From Mytilus galloprovincialis (lineage: Eukaryota > Mollusca > Bivalvia > Mytilida > Mytilidae): a stretch of 64,000 nt of DNA. The position numbers were made by a program, and so were the translations under genes. Position 1 is the stretch's first letter, and every line of letters begins with the position of its first letter. Of the stretch, positions 25,198 to 38,035 are shown one piece after another. The notes under the pieces were generated by a model, which made no database searches, was not told where the DNA came from, and was given only the letters and a program-made list of their open reading frames with translations. The stretch covers positions 52,969,078 to 53,033,077 of the forward strand of contig NC_134841.1 in the NCBI RefSeq assembly GCF_965363235.1, in the 5' to 3' direction.

Positions 25198-25736
25198 CAA
25201 AACATAGATACTTTTTGTTCTTTCTGTCATCACTGTATGCTACTAACTACATTGTCCTTCTTCAAAATTGATCAAATTCAAATTTTCGACCACACAAAAG
25301 AGGTGAATTGTTTTTCCACTCGGGTTTTTTTTTTTCAAATACGCCTGAAAAACTATACTGCTTATTTGTTTGTTTGTTATGTAAAATTTGTCGTCTAGAT
25401 ATTTTCAACGATGTGACAAAAAGACCAGCGGCTTTGGTTGGATCGTAAAAGCACATAATTCAGTATACAATATCAGTGACCTTTTAGATACGAAGCGACA
25501 ATTTGACTATAGATGGTAACATCTATTTAAATGTCATATATATCAAATACAGTGTGGAGAATGTATTCCAGATAACGAACAGTTAACAACATTTCCACTC
25601 CTATTCTAATTCCCGTCAACAACAACAAACAAAAAAGTCACCATTCGTTATATAAACATTTGACTAGCTAATATCAATTTTAAGGGTTGCAAAATGCGTT
25701 TAAGAATAAATGATATAGTTAACAACATGATATATA

Positions 25737-25932
25737 TATCAAATACAGTGTGGAGAATGTATTCCAGATAACGAACAGTTAACAACATTTCCACTCCTAT
25801 TCTAATTCCCGTCAACAACAACAAACAAAAAAGTCACCATTCGTTATATAAACATTTGACTAGCTAATATCAATTTTAAGGGTTGCAAAATGCGTTTAAG
25901 AAAAAATGATATAGTTAACAACATGATATGTA
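25737..25932 (+). repeat. 196-bp tandem duplication of tRNA-Arg upstream flank (copy 1)
   Basis: Repeats 25541-25736, with the join inside an ATATAT microhomology. The tRNA at 25934 thus has two TATATAAA boxes and two -33 elements upstream. Confidence 0.9.
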
Positions 25933-25933
25933 T

Positions 25934-26006
25934 GTCCTCGTAGCGCAGGGGATAGCGCGCCGGACTTCTAATCCGGAGGTCGTGGGTTCGAATCCCACCG
26001 AGGATG
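25934..26006 (+). tRNA. tRNA-Arg-TCT: tRNA-Arg (UCU), unit 22, doubled upstream flank
   Basis: Intact; preceded by two tandem copies of the 196-bp upstream flank. The near copy has AAGAAAAAATGAT in place of AAGAATAAATGAT. Unit 1186 bp. Confidence 0.95.
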
Positions 26007-26507
26007 CAAAACAAAATATTTTTGTTCGTTCCGTCATCACTGTATACATTCACTTAGCTTCATTCTCCGTCTTTAAAATTGATCAAATGTCAATTTTCGA
26101 TCATATTAAACATGTTATTAAAGAGATGTGAATATTTTTCCACTCGAGAATTTTTTTCAAATACGCCTAAAAAACAATGCTGCTTATTTGTTTTGATTGT
26201 AAAATTTGTCGTCTACATGTTTTCAATGAAACGACAAAAAAAATCAGCGAATATGGTTGGATTGTAAAAGTACATAAGTATACAATCTCACTTGAGTACC
26301 TTTTAGATACCTAGCGATAACTTGTTACATGTCATATATCGAATACAAAAAATACAAAATGGTGAATATATTCTAGGTAACGAACGTTTAATAACACACA
26401 CAAAAAAAGCATCACTATTCATCATTATATAAACATTTCACTATGGCTTAACTCAAATTTAAGGGTTGTTTTAGAATAAATGATATAGTTGACAACTTGA
26501 TAGGGAT

Positions 26508-26580
26508 GTCCGCGTAGTGCAAGGGATAACGCGCTGGACTTTTAAGCCAGAGGTCGTCGGTTCGAATCCCACCGAGGATG
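26508..26580 (+). pseudogene. degenerate tRNA-Arg relative, anticodon UUU, unit 22
   Basis: As at 1084; T-run 10. Confidence 0.85.
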
Positions 26581-27119
26581 CAAAACATAGATACTTTTTG
26601 TTCTTTCTGTCATCACTGTATGCTACTAACTACATTGTCCTTCTTCAAAATTGATCAAATTCAAATTTTCGACCACACAAAAGAGGTGAATTGTTTTTCC
26701 ACTCGGGTTTTTTTTTTCAAATACGCCTGAAAAACTATACTGCTTATTTGTTTGTTTGTTATGTAAAATTTGTCGTCTAGATATTTTCAACGATGTGACA
26801 AAAAGACCAGCGGCTTTGGTTGGATCGTAAAAGCACATAATTCAGTATACAATATCAGTGACCTTTTAGATACGAAGCGACAATTTGACTATAGATGGTA
26901 ACATCTATTTAAATGTCATATATATCAAATACAGTGTGGAGAATGTATTCCAGATAACGAACAGTTAACAACATTTCCACTCCTATTCTAATTCCCGTCA
27001 ACAACAACAAACAAAAAAGTCACCATTCGTTATATAAACATTTGACTAGCTAATATCAATTTTAAGGGTTGCAAAATGCGTTTAAGAATAAATGATATAG
27101 TTAACAACATGATATGTAT

Positions 27120-27192
27120 GTCCTCGTAGCGCAGGGGATAGCGCGCCGGACTTCTAATCCGGAGGTCGTGGGTTCGAATCCCACCGAGGATG
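27120..27192 (+). tRNA. tRNA-Arg-TCT: tRNA-Arg (UCU), unit 23
   Basis: Intact; unit 1383 bp, duplicate of unit 21. Confidence 0.95.
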
Positions 27193-27693
27193 CAAAACAA
27201 AATATTTTTGTTCGTTCCGTCATCACTGTATACATTCACTTAGCTTCATTCTCCGTCTTTAAAATTGATCAAATGTCAATTTTCGATCATATTAAACATG
27301 TTATTAAAGAGATGTGAATATTTTTCCACTCGAGAATTTTTTTCAAATACGCCTAAAAAACAATGCTGCTTATTTGTTTTGATTGTAAAATTTGTCGTCT
27401 ACATGTTTTCAATGAAACGACAAAAAAAATCAGCGAATATGGTTGGATTGTAAAAGTACATAAGTATACAATCTCACTTGAGTACCTTTTAGATACCTAG
27501 CGATAACTTGTTACATGTCATATATCGAATACAAAAAATACAAAATGGTGAATATATTCTAGGTAACGAACGTTTAATAACACACACAAAAAAAGCATCA
27601 CTATTCATCATTATATAAACATTTCACTATGGCTTAACTCAAATTTAAGGGTTGTTTTAGAATAAATGATATAGTTGACAACTTGATAGGGAT

Positions 27694-27766
27694 GTCCGCG
27701 TAGTGCAAGGGATAACGCGCTGGACTTTTAAGCCAGAGGTCGTCGGTTCGAATCCCACCGAGGATG
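27694..27766 (+). pseudogene. degenerate tRNA-Arg relative, anticodon UUU, unit 23
   Basis: As at 1084; T-run 11. Confidence 0.85.
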
Positions 27767-28305
27767 CAAAACATAGATACTTTTTGTTCTTTCTGTCATC
27801 ACTGTATGCTACTAACTACATTGTCCTTCTTCAAAATTGATCAAATTCAAATTTTCGACCACACAAAAGAGGTGAATTGTTTTTCCACTCGGGTTTTTTT
27901 TTTTCAAATACGCCTGAAAAACTATACTGCTTATTTGTTTGTTTGTTATGTAAAATTTGTCGTCTAGATATTTTCAACGATGTGACAAAAAGACCAGCGG
28001 CTTTGGTTGGATCGTAAAAGCACATAATTCAGTATACAATATCAGTGACCTTTTAGATACGAAGCGACAATTTGACTATAGATGGTAACATCTATTTAAA
28101 TGTCATATATATCAAATACAGTGTGGAAAATGTATTCCAGATAACGAACAGTTAACAACATTTCCACTCCTATTCTAATTCCCGTCAACAACAACAAACA
28201 AAAAAGTCACCATTCGTTATATAAACATTTGACTAGCTAATATCAATTTTAAGGGTTGCAAAATGCGTTTAAGAATAAATGATATAGTTAACAACATGAT
28301 ATATA

Positions 28306-28501
28306 TATCAAATACAGTGTGGAGAATGTATTCCAGATAACGAACAGTTAACAACATTTCCACTCCTATTCTAATTCCCGTCAACAACAACAAACAAAAA
28401 AGTCACCATTCGTTATATAAACATTTGACTAGCTAATATCAATTTTAAGGGTTGCAAAATGCGTTTAAGAAAAAATGATATAGTTAACAACATGATATGT
28501 A
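28306..28501 (+). repeat. 196-bp tandem duplication of tRNA-Arg upstream flank (copy 2)
   Basis: Same structure as at 25737, repeating 28110-28305. Carried here by duplication of a 2569-bp two-unit block. Confidence 0.9.
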
Positions 28502-28502
28502 T

Positions 28503-28575
28503 GTCCTCGTAGCGCAGGGGATAGCGCGCCGGACTTCTAATCCGGAGGTCGTGGGTTCGAATCCCACCGAGGATG
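28503..28575 (+). tRNA. tRNA-Arg-TCT: tRNA-Arg (UCU), unit 24, doubled upstream flank
   Basis: Intact; duplicate of unit 22, including the doubled flank and the AAGAAAAAATGAT variant. Unit 1186 bp. Confidence 0.95.
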
Positions 28576-29076
28576 CAAAACAAAATATTTTTGTTCGTTC
28601 CGTCATCACTGTATACATTCACTTAGCTTCATTCTCCGTCTTTAAAATTGATCAAATGTCAATTTTCGATCATATTAAACATGTTATTAAAGAGATGTGA
28701 ATATTTTTCCACTCGAGAATTTTTTTCAAATACGCCTAAAAAACAATGCTGCTTATTTGTTTTGATTGTAAAATTTGTCGTCTACATGTTTTCAATGAAA
28801 CGACAAAAAAAATCAGCGAATATGGTTGGATTGTAAAAGTACATAAGTATACAATCTCACTTGAGTACCTTTTAGATACCTAGCGATAACTTGTTACATG
28901 TCATATATCGAATACAAAAAATACAAAATGGTGAATATATTCTAGGTAACGAACGTTTAATAACACACACAAAAAAAGCATCACTATTCATCATTATATA
29001 AACATTTCACTATGGCTTAACTCAAATTTAAGGGTTGTTTTAGAATAAATGATATAGTTGACAACTTGATAGGGAT

Positions 29077-29149
29077 GTCCGCGTAGTGCAAGGGATAACG
29101 CGCTGGACTTTTAAGCCAGAGGTCGTCGGTTCGAATCCCACCGAGGATG
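29077..29149 (+). pseudogene. degenerate tRNA-Arg relative, anticodon UUU, unit 24
   Basis: As at 1084; T-run 10. Confidence 0.85.
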
Positions 29150-29688
29150 CAAAACATAGATACTTTTTGTTCTTTCTGTCATCACTGTATGCTACTAACT
29201 ACATTGTCCTTCTTCAAAATTGATCAAATTCAAATTTTCGACCACACAAAAGAGGTGAATTGTTTTTCCACTCGGGTTTTTTTTTTCAAATACGCCTGAA
29301 AAACTATACTGCTTATTTGTTTGTTTGTTATGTAAAATTTGTCGTCTAGATATTTTCAACGATGTGACAAAAAGACCAGCGGCTTTGGTTGGATCGTAAA
29401 AGCACATAATTCAGTATACAATATCAGTGACCTTTTAGATACGAAGCGACAATTTGACTATAGATGGTAACATCTATTTAAATGTCATATATATCAAATA
29501 CAGTGTGGAGAATGTATTCCAGATAACGAACAGTTAACAACATTTCCACTCCTATTCTAATTCCCGTCAACAACAACAAACAAAAAAGTCACCATTCGTT
29601 ATATAAACATTTGACTAGCTAATATCAATTTTAAGGGTTGCAAAATGCGTTTAAGAATAAATGATATAGTTAACAACATGATATGTAT

Positions 29689-29761
29689 GTCCTCGTAGCG
29701 CAGGGGATAGCGCGCCGGACTTCTAATCCGGAGGTCGTGGGTTCGAATCCCACCGAGGATG
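29689..29761 (+). tRNA. tRNA-Arg-TCT: tRNA-Arg (UCU), unit 25
   Basis: Intact; unit 1186 bp. Confidence 0.95.
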
Positions 29762-30262
29762 CAAAACAAAATATTTTTGTTCGTTCCGTCATCACTGTAT
29801 ACATTCACTTAGCTTCATTCTCCGTCTTTAAAATTGATCAAATGTCAATTTTCGATCATATTAAACATGTTATTAAAGAGATGTGAATATTTTTCCACTC
29901 GAGAATTTTTTTCAAATACGCCTAAAAAACAATGCTGCTTATTTGTTTTGATTGTAAAATTTGTCGTCTACATGTTTTCAATGAAACGACAAAAAAAATC
30001 AGCGAATATGGTTGGATTGTAAAAGTACATAAGTATACAATCTCACTTGAGTACCTTTTAGATACCTAGCGATAACTTGTTACATGTCATATATCGAATA
30101 CAAAAAATACAAAATGGTGAATATATTCTAGGTAACGAACGTTTAATAACACACACAAAAAAAGCATCACTATTCATCATTATATAAACATTTCACTATG
30201 GCTTAACTCAAATTTAAGGGTTGTTTTAGAATAAATGATATAGTTGACAACTTGATAGGGAT

Positions 30263-30335
30263 GTCCGCGTAGTGCAAGGGATAACGCGCTGGACTTTTAA
30301 GCCAGAGGTCGTCGGTTCGAATCCCACCGAGGATG
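30263..30335 (+). pseudogene. degenerate tRNA-Arg relative, anticodon UUU, unit 25
   Basis: As at 1084; T-run 10. Confidence 0.85.
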
Positions 30336-30874
30336 CAAAACATAGATACTTTTTGTTCTTTCTGTCATCACTGTATGCTACTAACTACATTGTCCTTCTT
30401 CAAAATTGATCAAATTCAAATTTTCGACCACACAAAAGAGGTGAATTGTTTTTCCACTCGGGTTTTTTTTTTCAAATACGCCTGAAAAACTATACTGCTT
30501 ATTTGTTTGTTTGTTATGTAAAATTTGTCGTCTAGATATTTTCAACGATGTGACAAAAAGACCAGCGGCTTTGGTTGGATCGTAAAAGCACATAATTCAG
30601 TATACAATATCAGTGACCTTTTAGATACGAAGCGACAATTTGACTATAGATGGTAACATCTATTTAAATGTCATATATATCAAATACAGTGTGGAGAATG
30701 TATTCCAGATAACGAACAGTTAACAACATTTCCACTCCTATTCTAATTCCCGTCAACAACAACAAACAAAAAAGTCACCATTCGTTATATAAACATTTGA
30801 CTAGCTAATATCAATTTTAAGGGTTGCAAAATGCGTTTAAGAATAAATGATATAGTTAACAACATGATATGTAT

Positions 30875-30947
30875 GTCCTCGTAGCGCAGGGGATAGCGCG
30901 CCGGACTTCTAATCCGGAGGTCGTGGGTTCGAATCCCACCGAGGATG
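30875..30947 (+). tRNA. tRNA-Arg-TCT: tRNA-Arg (UCU), unit 26
   Basis: Intact; unit 1185 bp, the shortest. Confidence 0.95.
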
Positions 30948-31448
30948 CAAAACAAAATATTTTTGTTCGTTCCGTCATCACTGTATACATTCACTTAGCT
31001 TCATTCTCCGTCTTTAAAATTGATCAAATGTCAATTTTCGATCATATTAAACATGTTATTAAAGAGATGTGAATATTTTTCCACTCGAGAATTTTTTTCA
31101 AATACGCCTAAAAAACAATGCTGCTTATTTGTTTTGATTGTAAAATTTGTCGTCTACATGTTTTCAATGAAACGACAAAAAAAATCAGCGAATATGGTTG
31201 GATTGTAAAAGTACATAAGTATACAATCTCACTTGAGTACCTTTTAGATACCTAGCGATAACTTGTTACATGTCATATATCGAATACAAAAAATACAAAA
31301 TGGTGAATATATTCTAGGTAACGAACGTTTAATAACACACACAAAAAAAGCATCACTATTCATCATTATATAAACATTTCACTATGGCTTAACTCAAATT
31401 TAAGGGTTGTTTTAGAATAAATGATATAGTTGACAACTTGATAGGGAT

Positions 31449-31521
31449 GTCCGCGTAGTGCAAGGGATAACGCGCTGGACTTTTAAGCCAGAGGTCGTCG
31501 GTTCGAATCCCACCGAGGATG
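31449..31521 (+). pseudogene. degenerate tRNA-Arg relative, anticodon UUU, unit 26
   Basis: As at 1084; T-run 9, the shortest. Confidence 0.85.
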
Positions 31522-32059
31522 CAAAACATAGATACTTTTTGTTCTTTCTGTCATCACTGTATGCTACTAACTACATTGTCCTTCTTCAAAATTGATCAAA
31601 TTCAAATTTTCGACCACACAAAAGAGGTGAATTGTTTTTCCACTCGGGTTTTTTTTTCAAATACGCCTGAAAAACTATACTGCTTATTTGTTTGTTTGTT
31701 ATGTAAAATTTGTCGTCTAGATATTTTCAACGATGTGACAAAAAGACCAGCGGCTTTGGTTGGATCGTAAAAGCACATAATTCAGTATACAATATCAGTG
31801 ACCTTTTAGATACGAAGCGACAATTTGACTATAGATGGTAACATCTATTTAAATGTCATATATATCAAATACAGTGTGGAGAATGTATTCCAGATAACGA
31901 ACAGTTAACAACATTTCCACTCCTATTCTAATTCCCGTCAACAACAACAAACAAAAAAGTCACCATTCGTTATATAAACATTTGACTAGCTAATATCAAT
32001 TTTAAGGGTTGCAAAATGCGTTTAAGAATAAATGATATAGTTAACAACATGATATGTAT

Positions 32060-32132
32060 GTCCTCGTAGCGCAGGGGATAGCGCGCCGGACTTCTAATCC
32101 GGAGGTCGTGGGTTCGAATCCCACCGAGGATG
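32060..32132 (+). tRNA. tRNA-Arg-TCT: tRNA-Arg (UCU), unit 27
   Basis: Intact; unit 1187 bp. Confidence 0.95.
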
Positions 32133-32633
32133 CAAAACAAAATATTTTTGTTCGTTCCGTCATCACTGTATACATTCACTTAGCTTCATTCTCCGTCTTT
32201 AAAATTGATCAAATGTCAATTTTCGATCATATTAAACATGTTATTAAAGAGATGTGAATATTTTTCCACTCGAGAATTTTTTTCAAATACGCCTAAAAAA
32301 CAATGCTGCTTATTTGTTTTGATTGTAAAATTTGTCGTCTACATGTTTTCAATGAAACGACAAAAAAAATCAGCGAATATGGTTGGATTGTAAAAGTACA
32401 TAAGTATACAATCTCACTTGAGTACCTTTTAGATACCTAGCGATAACTTGTTACATGTCATATATCGAATACAAAAAATACAAAATGGTGAATATATTCT
32501 AGGTAACGAACGTTTAATAACACACACAAAAAAAGCATCACTATTCATCATTATATAAACATTTCACTATGGCTTAACTCAAATTTAAGGGTTGTTTTAG
32601 AATAAATGATATAGTTGACAACTTGATAGGGAT

Positions 32634-32706
32634 GTCCGCGTAGTGCAAGGGATAACGCGCTGGACTTTTAAGCCAGAGGTCGTCGGTTCGAATCCCACCG
32701 AGGATG
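32634..32706 (+). pseudogene. degenerate tRNA-Arg relative, anticodon UUU, unit 27
   Basis: As at 1084; T-run 11. Confidence 0.85.
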
Positions 32707-33246
32707 CAAAACATAGATACTTTTTGTTCTTTCTGTCATCACTGTATGCTACTAACTACATTGTCCTTCTTCAAAATTGATCAAATTCAAATTTTCGACC
32801 ACACAAAAGAGGTGAATTGTTTTTCCACTCGGGTTTTTTTTTTTCAAATACGCCTGAAAAACTATACTGCTTATTTGTTTGTTTGTTATGTAAAATTTGT
32901 CGTCTAGATATTTTCAACGATGTGACAAAAAGACCAGCGGCTTTGGTTGGATCGTAAAAGCACATAATTCAGTATACAATATCAGTGACCTTTTAGATAC
33001 GAAGCGACAATTTGACTATAGATGGTAACATCTATTTAAATGTCATATATATCAAATACAGTGTGGAGAATGTATTCCAGATAACGAACAGTTAACAACA
33101 TTTCCACTCCTATTCTAATTCCCGTCAACAACAACAAACAAAAAAGTCACCATTCGTTATATAAACATTTGACTAGCTAATATCAATTTTAAGGGTTGCA
33201 AAATGCGTTTAAGAATAAATGATATAGTTAACAACATGATATGTAT

Positions 33247-33319
33247 GTCCTCGTAGCGCAGGGGATAGCGCGCCGGACTTCTAATCCGGAGGTCGTGGGT
33301 TCGAATCCCACCGAGGATG
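33247..33319 (+). tRNA. tRNA-Arg-TCT: tRNA-Arg (UCU), unit 28
   Basis: Intact tRNA. The 3' flank carries the CTTAATTTTCGTC variant (1 base shorter), shared only with unit 30. Confidence 0.95.
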
Positions 33320-33819
33320 CAAAACAAAATATTTTTGTTCGTTCCGTCATCACTGTATACATTCACTTAGCTTAATTTTCGTCTTTAAAATTGATCAAAT
33401 GTCAATTTTCGATCATATTAAACATGTTATTAAAGAGATGTGAATATTTTTCCACTCGAGAATTTTTTTCAAATACGCCTAAAAAACAATGCTGCTTATT
33501 TGTTTTGATTGTAAAATTTGTCGTCTACATGTTTTCAATGAAACGACAAAAAAAATCAGCGAATATGGTTGGATTGTAAAAGTACATAAGTATACAATCT
33601 CACTTGAGTACCTTTTAGATACCTAGCGATAACTTGTTACATGTCATATATCGAATACAAAAAATACAAAATGGTGAATATATTCTAGGTAACGAACGTT
33701 TAATAACACACACAAAAAAAGCATCACTATTCATCATTATATAAACATTTCACTATGGCTTAACTCAAATTTAAGGGTTGTTTTAGAATAAATGATATAG
33801 TTGACAACTTGATAGGGAT

Positions 33820-33892
33820 GTCCGCGTAGTGCAAGGGATAACGCGCTGGACTTTTAAGCCAGAGGTCGTCGGTTCGAATCCCACCGAGGATG
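33820..33892 (+). pseudogene. degenerate tRNA-Arg relative, anticodon UUU, unit 28
   Basis: As at 1084; T-run 11. Confidence 0.85.
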
Positions 33893-34432
33893 CAAAACAT
33901 AGATACTTTTTGTTCTTTCTGTCATCACTGTATGCTACTAACTACATTGTCCTTCTTCAAAATTGATCAAATTCAAATTTTCGACCACACAAAAGAGGTG
34001 AATTGTTTTTCCACTCGGGTTTTTTTTTTTCAAATACGCCTGAAAAACTATACTGCTTATTTGTTTGTTTGTTATGTAAAATTTGTCGTCTAGATATTTT
34101 CAACGATGTGACAAAAAGACCAGCGGCTTTGGTTGGATCGTAAAAGCACATAATTCAGTATACAATATCAGTGACCTTTTAGATACGAAGCGACAATTTG
34201 ACTATAGATGGTAACATCTATTTAAATGTCATATATATCAAATACAGTGTGGAGAATGTATTCCAGATAACGAACAGTTAACAACATTTCCACTCCTATT
34301 CTAATTCCCGTCAACAACAACAAACAAAAAAGTCACCATTCGTTATATAAACATTTGACTAGCTAATATCAATTTTAAGGGTTGCAAAATGCGTTTAAGA
34401 ATAAATGATATAGTTAACAACATGATATGTAT

Positions 34433-34505
34433 GTCCTCGTAGCGCAGGGGATAGCGCGCCGGACTTCTAATCCGGAGGTCGTGGGTTCGAATCCCACCGA
34501 GGATG
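34433..34505 (+). tRNA. tRNA-Arg-TCT: tRNA-Arg (UCU), unit 29
   Basis: Intact; unit 1186 bp, with the standard 3' flank. Confidence 0.95.
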
Positions 34506-35006
34506 CAAAACAAAATATTTTTGTTCGTTCCGTCATCACTGTATACATTCACTTAGCTTCATTCTCCGTCTTTAAAATTGATCAAATGTCAATTTTCGAT
34601 CATATTAAACATGTTATTAAAGAGATGTGAATATTTTTCCACTCGAGAATTTTTTTCAAATACGCCTAAAAAACAATGCTGCTTATTTGTTTTGATTGTA
34701 AAATTTGTCGTCTACATGTTTTCAATGAAACGACAAAAAAAATCAGCGAATATGGTTGGATTGTAAAAGTACATAAGTATACAATCTCACTTGAGTACCT
34801 TTTAGATACCTAGCGATAACTTGTTACATGTCATATATCGAATACAAAAAATACAAAATGGTGAATATATTCTAGGTAACGAACGTTTAATAACACACAC
34901 AAAAAAAGCATCACTATTCATCATTATATAAACATTTCACTATGGCTTAACTCAAATTTAAGGGTTGTTTTAGAATAAATGATATAGTTGACAACTTGAT
35001 AGGGAT

Positions 35007-35079
35007 GTCCGCGTAGTGCAAGGGATAACGCGCTGGACTTTTAAGCCAGAGGTCGTCGGTTCGAATCCCACCGAGGATG
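35007..35079 (+). pseudogene. degenerate tRNA-Arg relative, anticodon UUU, unit 29
   Basis: As at 1084; T-run 10. Confidence 0.85.
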
Positions 35080-35618
35080 CAAAACATAGATACTTTTTGT
35101 TCTTTCTGTCATCACTGTATGCTACTAACTACATTGTCCTTCTTCAAAATTGATCAAATTCAAATTTTCGACCACACAAAAGAGGTGAATTGTTTTTCCA
35201 CTCGGGTTTTTTTTTTCAAATACGCCTGAAAAACTATACTGCTTATTTGTTTGTTTGTTATGTAAAATTTGTCGTCTAGATATTTTCAACGATGTGACAA
35301 AAAGACCAGCGGCTTTGGTTGGATCGTAAAAGCACATAATTCAGTATACAATATCAGTGACCTTTTAGATACGAAGCGACAATTTGACTATAGATGGTAA
35401 CATCTATTTAAATGTCATATATATCAAATACAGTGTGGAGAATGTATTCCAGATAACGAACAGTTAACAACATTTCCACTCCTATTCTAATTCCCGTCAA
35501 CAACAACAAACAAAAAAGTCACCATTCGTTATATAAACATTTGACTAGCTAATATCAATTTTAAGGGTTGCAAAATGCGTTTAAGAATAAATGATATAGT
35601 TAACAACATGATATGTAT

Positions 35619-35691
35619 GTCCTCGTAGCGCAGGGGATAGCGCGCCGGACTTCTAATCCGGAGGTCGTGGGTTCGAATCCCACCGAGGATG
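35619..35691 (+). tRNA. tRNA-Arg-TCT: tRNA-Arg (UCU), unit 30
   Basis: Intact; carries the same CTTAATTTTCGTC 3'-flank variant as unit 28, two units away. Confidence 0.95.
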
Positions 35692-36191
35692 CAAAACAAA
35701 ATATTTTTGTTCGTTCCGTCATCACTGTATACATTCACTTAGCTTAATTTTCGTCTTTAAAATTGATCAAATGTCAATTTTCGATCATATTAAACATGTT
35801 ATTAAAGAGATGTGAATATTTTTCCACTCGAGAATTTTTTTCAAATACGCCTAAAAAACAATGCTGCTTATTTGTTTTGATTGTAAAATTTGTCGTCTAC
35901 ATGTTTTCAATGAAACGACAAAAAAAATCAGCGAATATGGTTGGATTGTAAAAGTACATAAGTATACAATCTCACTTGAGTACCTTTTAGATACCTAGCG
36001 ATAACTTGTTACATGTCATATATCGAATACAAAAAATACAAAATGGTGAATATATTCTAGGTAACGAACGTTTAATAACACACACAAAAAAAGCATCACT
36101 ATTCATCATTATATAAACATTTCACTATGGCTTAACTCAAATTTAAGGGTTGTTTTAGAATAAATGATATAGTTGACAACTTGATAGGGAT

Positions 36192-36264
36192 GTCCGCGTA
36201 GTGCAAGGGATAACGCGCTGGACTTTTAAGCCAGAGGTCGTCGGTTCGAATCCCACCGAGGATG
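36192..36264 (+). pseudogene. degenerate tRNA-Arg relative, anticodon UUU, unit 30
   Basis: As at 1084; T-run 11. Confidence 0.85.
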
Positions 36265-36804
36265 CAAAACATAGATACTTTTTGTTCTTTCTGTCATCAC
36301 TGTATGCTACTAACTACATTGTCCTTCTTCAAAATTGATCAAATTCAAATTTTCGACCACACAAAAGAGGTGAATTGTTTTTCCACTCGGGTTTTTTTTT
36401 TTCAAATACGCCTGAAAAACTATACTGCTTATTTGTTTGTTTGTTATGTAAAATTTGTCGTCTAGATATTTTCAACGATGTGACAAAAAGACCAGCGGCT
36501 TTGGTTGGATCGTAAAAGCACATAATTCAGTATACAATATCAGTGACCTTTTAGATACGAAGCGACAATTTGACTATAGATGGTAACATCTATTTAAATG
36601 TCATATATATCAAATACAGTGTGGAGAATGTATTCCAGATAACGAACAGTTAACAACATTTCCACTCCTATTCTAATTCCCGTCAACAACAACAAACAAA
36701 AAAGTCACCATTCGTTATATAAACATTTGACTAGCTAATATCAATTTTAAGGGTTGCAAAATGCGTTTAAGAATAAATGATATAGTTAACAACATGATAT
36801 GTAT

Positions 36805-36877
36805 GTCCTCGTAGCGCAGGGGATAGCGCGCCGGACTTCTAATCCGGAGGTCGTGGGTTCGAATCCCACCGAGGATG
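36805..36877 (+). tRNA. tRNA-Arg-TCT: tRNA-Arg (UCU), unit 31
   Basis: Intact; last copy before the 6380-bp interruption. Confidence 0.95.
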
Positions 36878-37378
36878 CAAAACAAAATATTTTTGTTCGT
36901 TCCGTCATCACTGTATACATTCACTTAGCTTCATTCTCCGTCTTTAAAATTGATCAAATGTCAATTTTCGATCATATTAAACATGTTATTAAAGAGATGT
37001 GAATATTTTTCCACTCGAGAATTTTTTTCAAATACGCCTAAAAAACAATGCTGCTTATTTGTTTTGATTGTAAAATTTGTCGTCTACATGTTTTCAATGA
37101 AACGACAAAAAAAATCAGCGAATATGGTTGGATTGTAAAAGTACATAAGTATACAATCTCACTTGAGTACCTTTTAGATACCTAGCGATAACTTGTTACA
37201 TGTCATATATCGAATACAAAAAATACAAAATGGTGAATATATTCTAGGTAACGAACGTTTAATAACACACACAAAAAAAGCATCACTATTCATCATTATA
37301 TAAACATTTCACTATGGCTTAACTCAAATTTAAGGGTTGTTTTAGAATAAATGATATAGTTGACAACTTGATAGGGAT

Positions 37379-37451
37379 GTCCGCGTAGTGCAAGGGATAA
37401 CGCGCTGGACTTTTAAGCCAGAGGTCGTCGGTTCGAATCCCACCGAGGATG
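37379..37451 (+). pseudogene. degenerate tRNA-Arg relative, anticodon UUU, unit 31
   Basis: As at 1084; T-run 10. Confidence 0.85.
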
Positions 37452-38035
37452 CAAAACATAGATACTTTTTGTTCTTTCTGTCATCACTGTATGCTACTAA
37501 CTACATTGTCCTTCTTCAAAATTGATCAAATTCAAATTTTCGACCACACAAAAGAGGTGAATTGTTTTTCCACTCGGGTTTTTTTTTTCAAATACGCCTG
37601 AAAAACTATACTGCTTATTTGTTTGTTTGTTATGTAAAATTTGTCGTCTAGATATTTTCAACGATGTGACAAAAAGACCAGCGGCTTTGGTTGGATCGTA
37701 AAAGCACATAATTCAGTATACAATATCAGTGACCTTTTAGATACGAAGCGACAATTTGACTATAGATGGTAACATCTATTTAAATGTCATATATATCAAA
37801 TACAGTGTGGAGAATGTATTCCAGATAACGAACAGTTAACAACATTTCCACTCCTATTCTAATTCCCGTCAACAACAACAAACAAAAAAGTCACCATTCG
37901 TTATATAAACATTTGACTAGCTAATATCAATTTTAAGGGTTGCAAAATGCGTTTAAGAATAAATGATTACTATACTATATATAAAAATATTAATTTTCGC
38001 GAACCATTTAGGTCACGGAAATTCCAAAATATGGC

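Larger units (their letters stand above)
217..37967 (+). repeat. tandem array block 1: 31 dimeric tRNA-Arg units
   Basis: Direct repeats of a unit of 1185-1189 bp, seen as regular spacing of identical tRNA genes. Each unit has half A (tRNA-Arg UCU) and half B (degenerate relative). The two tRNA starts are 574 bp apart within a unit and about 614 bp apart across the unit border. Halves A and B share scattered blocks, for example TATATAAACATTT, AATAAATGATATAG, the tRNA body, the GTCATCACTGTA stretch and the CAAATACGCCT stretch, so the unit arose by divergence of an older, shorter monomer. Units differ by very few bases, mainly in a T-run of 9-13 in half B and a G/T site in half A. The block starts in a B 3' flank and ends exactly 24 bp upstream of where the next tRNA-Arg would lie. 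Confidence 0.97.

Noticed and set aside
217-37967. CRISPR-like regular repeat
   Set aside because: The unit is over 1 kb with no short repeat-spacer pattern, and the sequence is eukaryotic.
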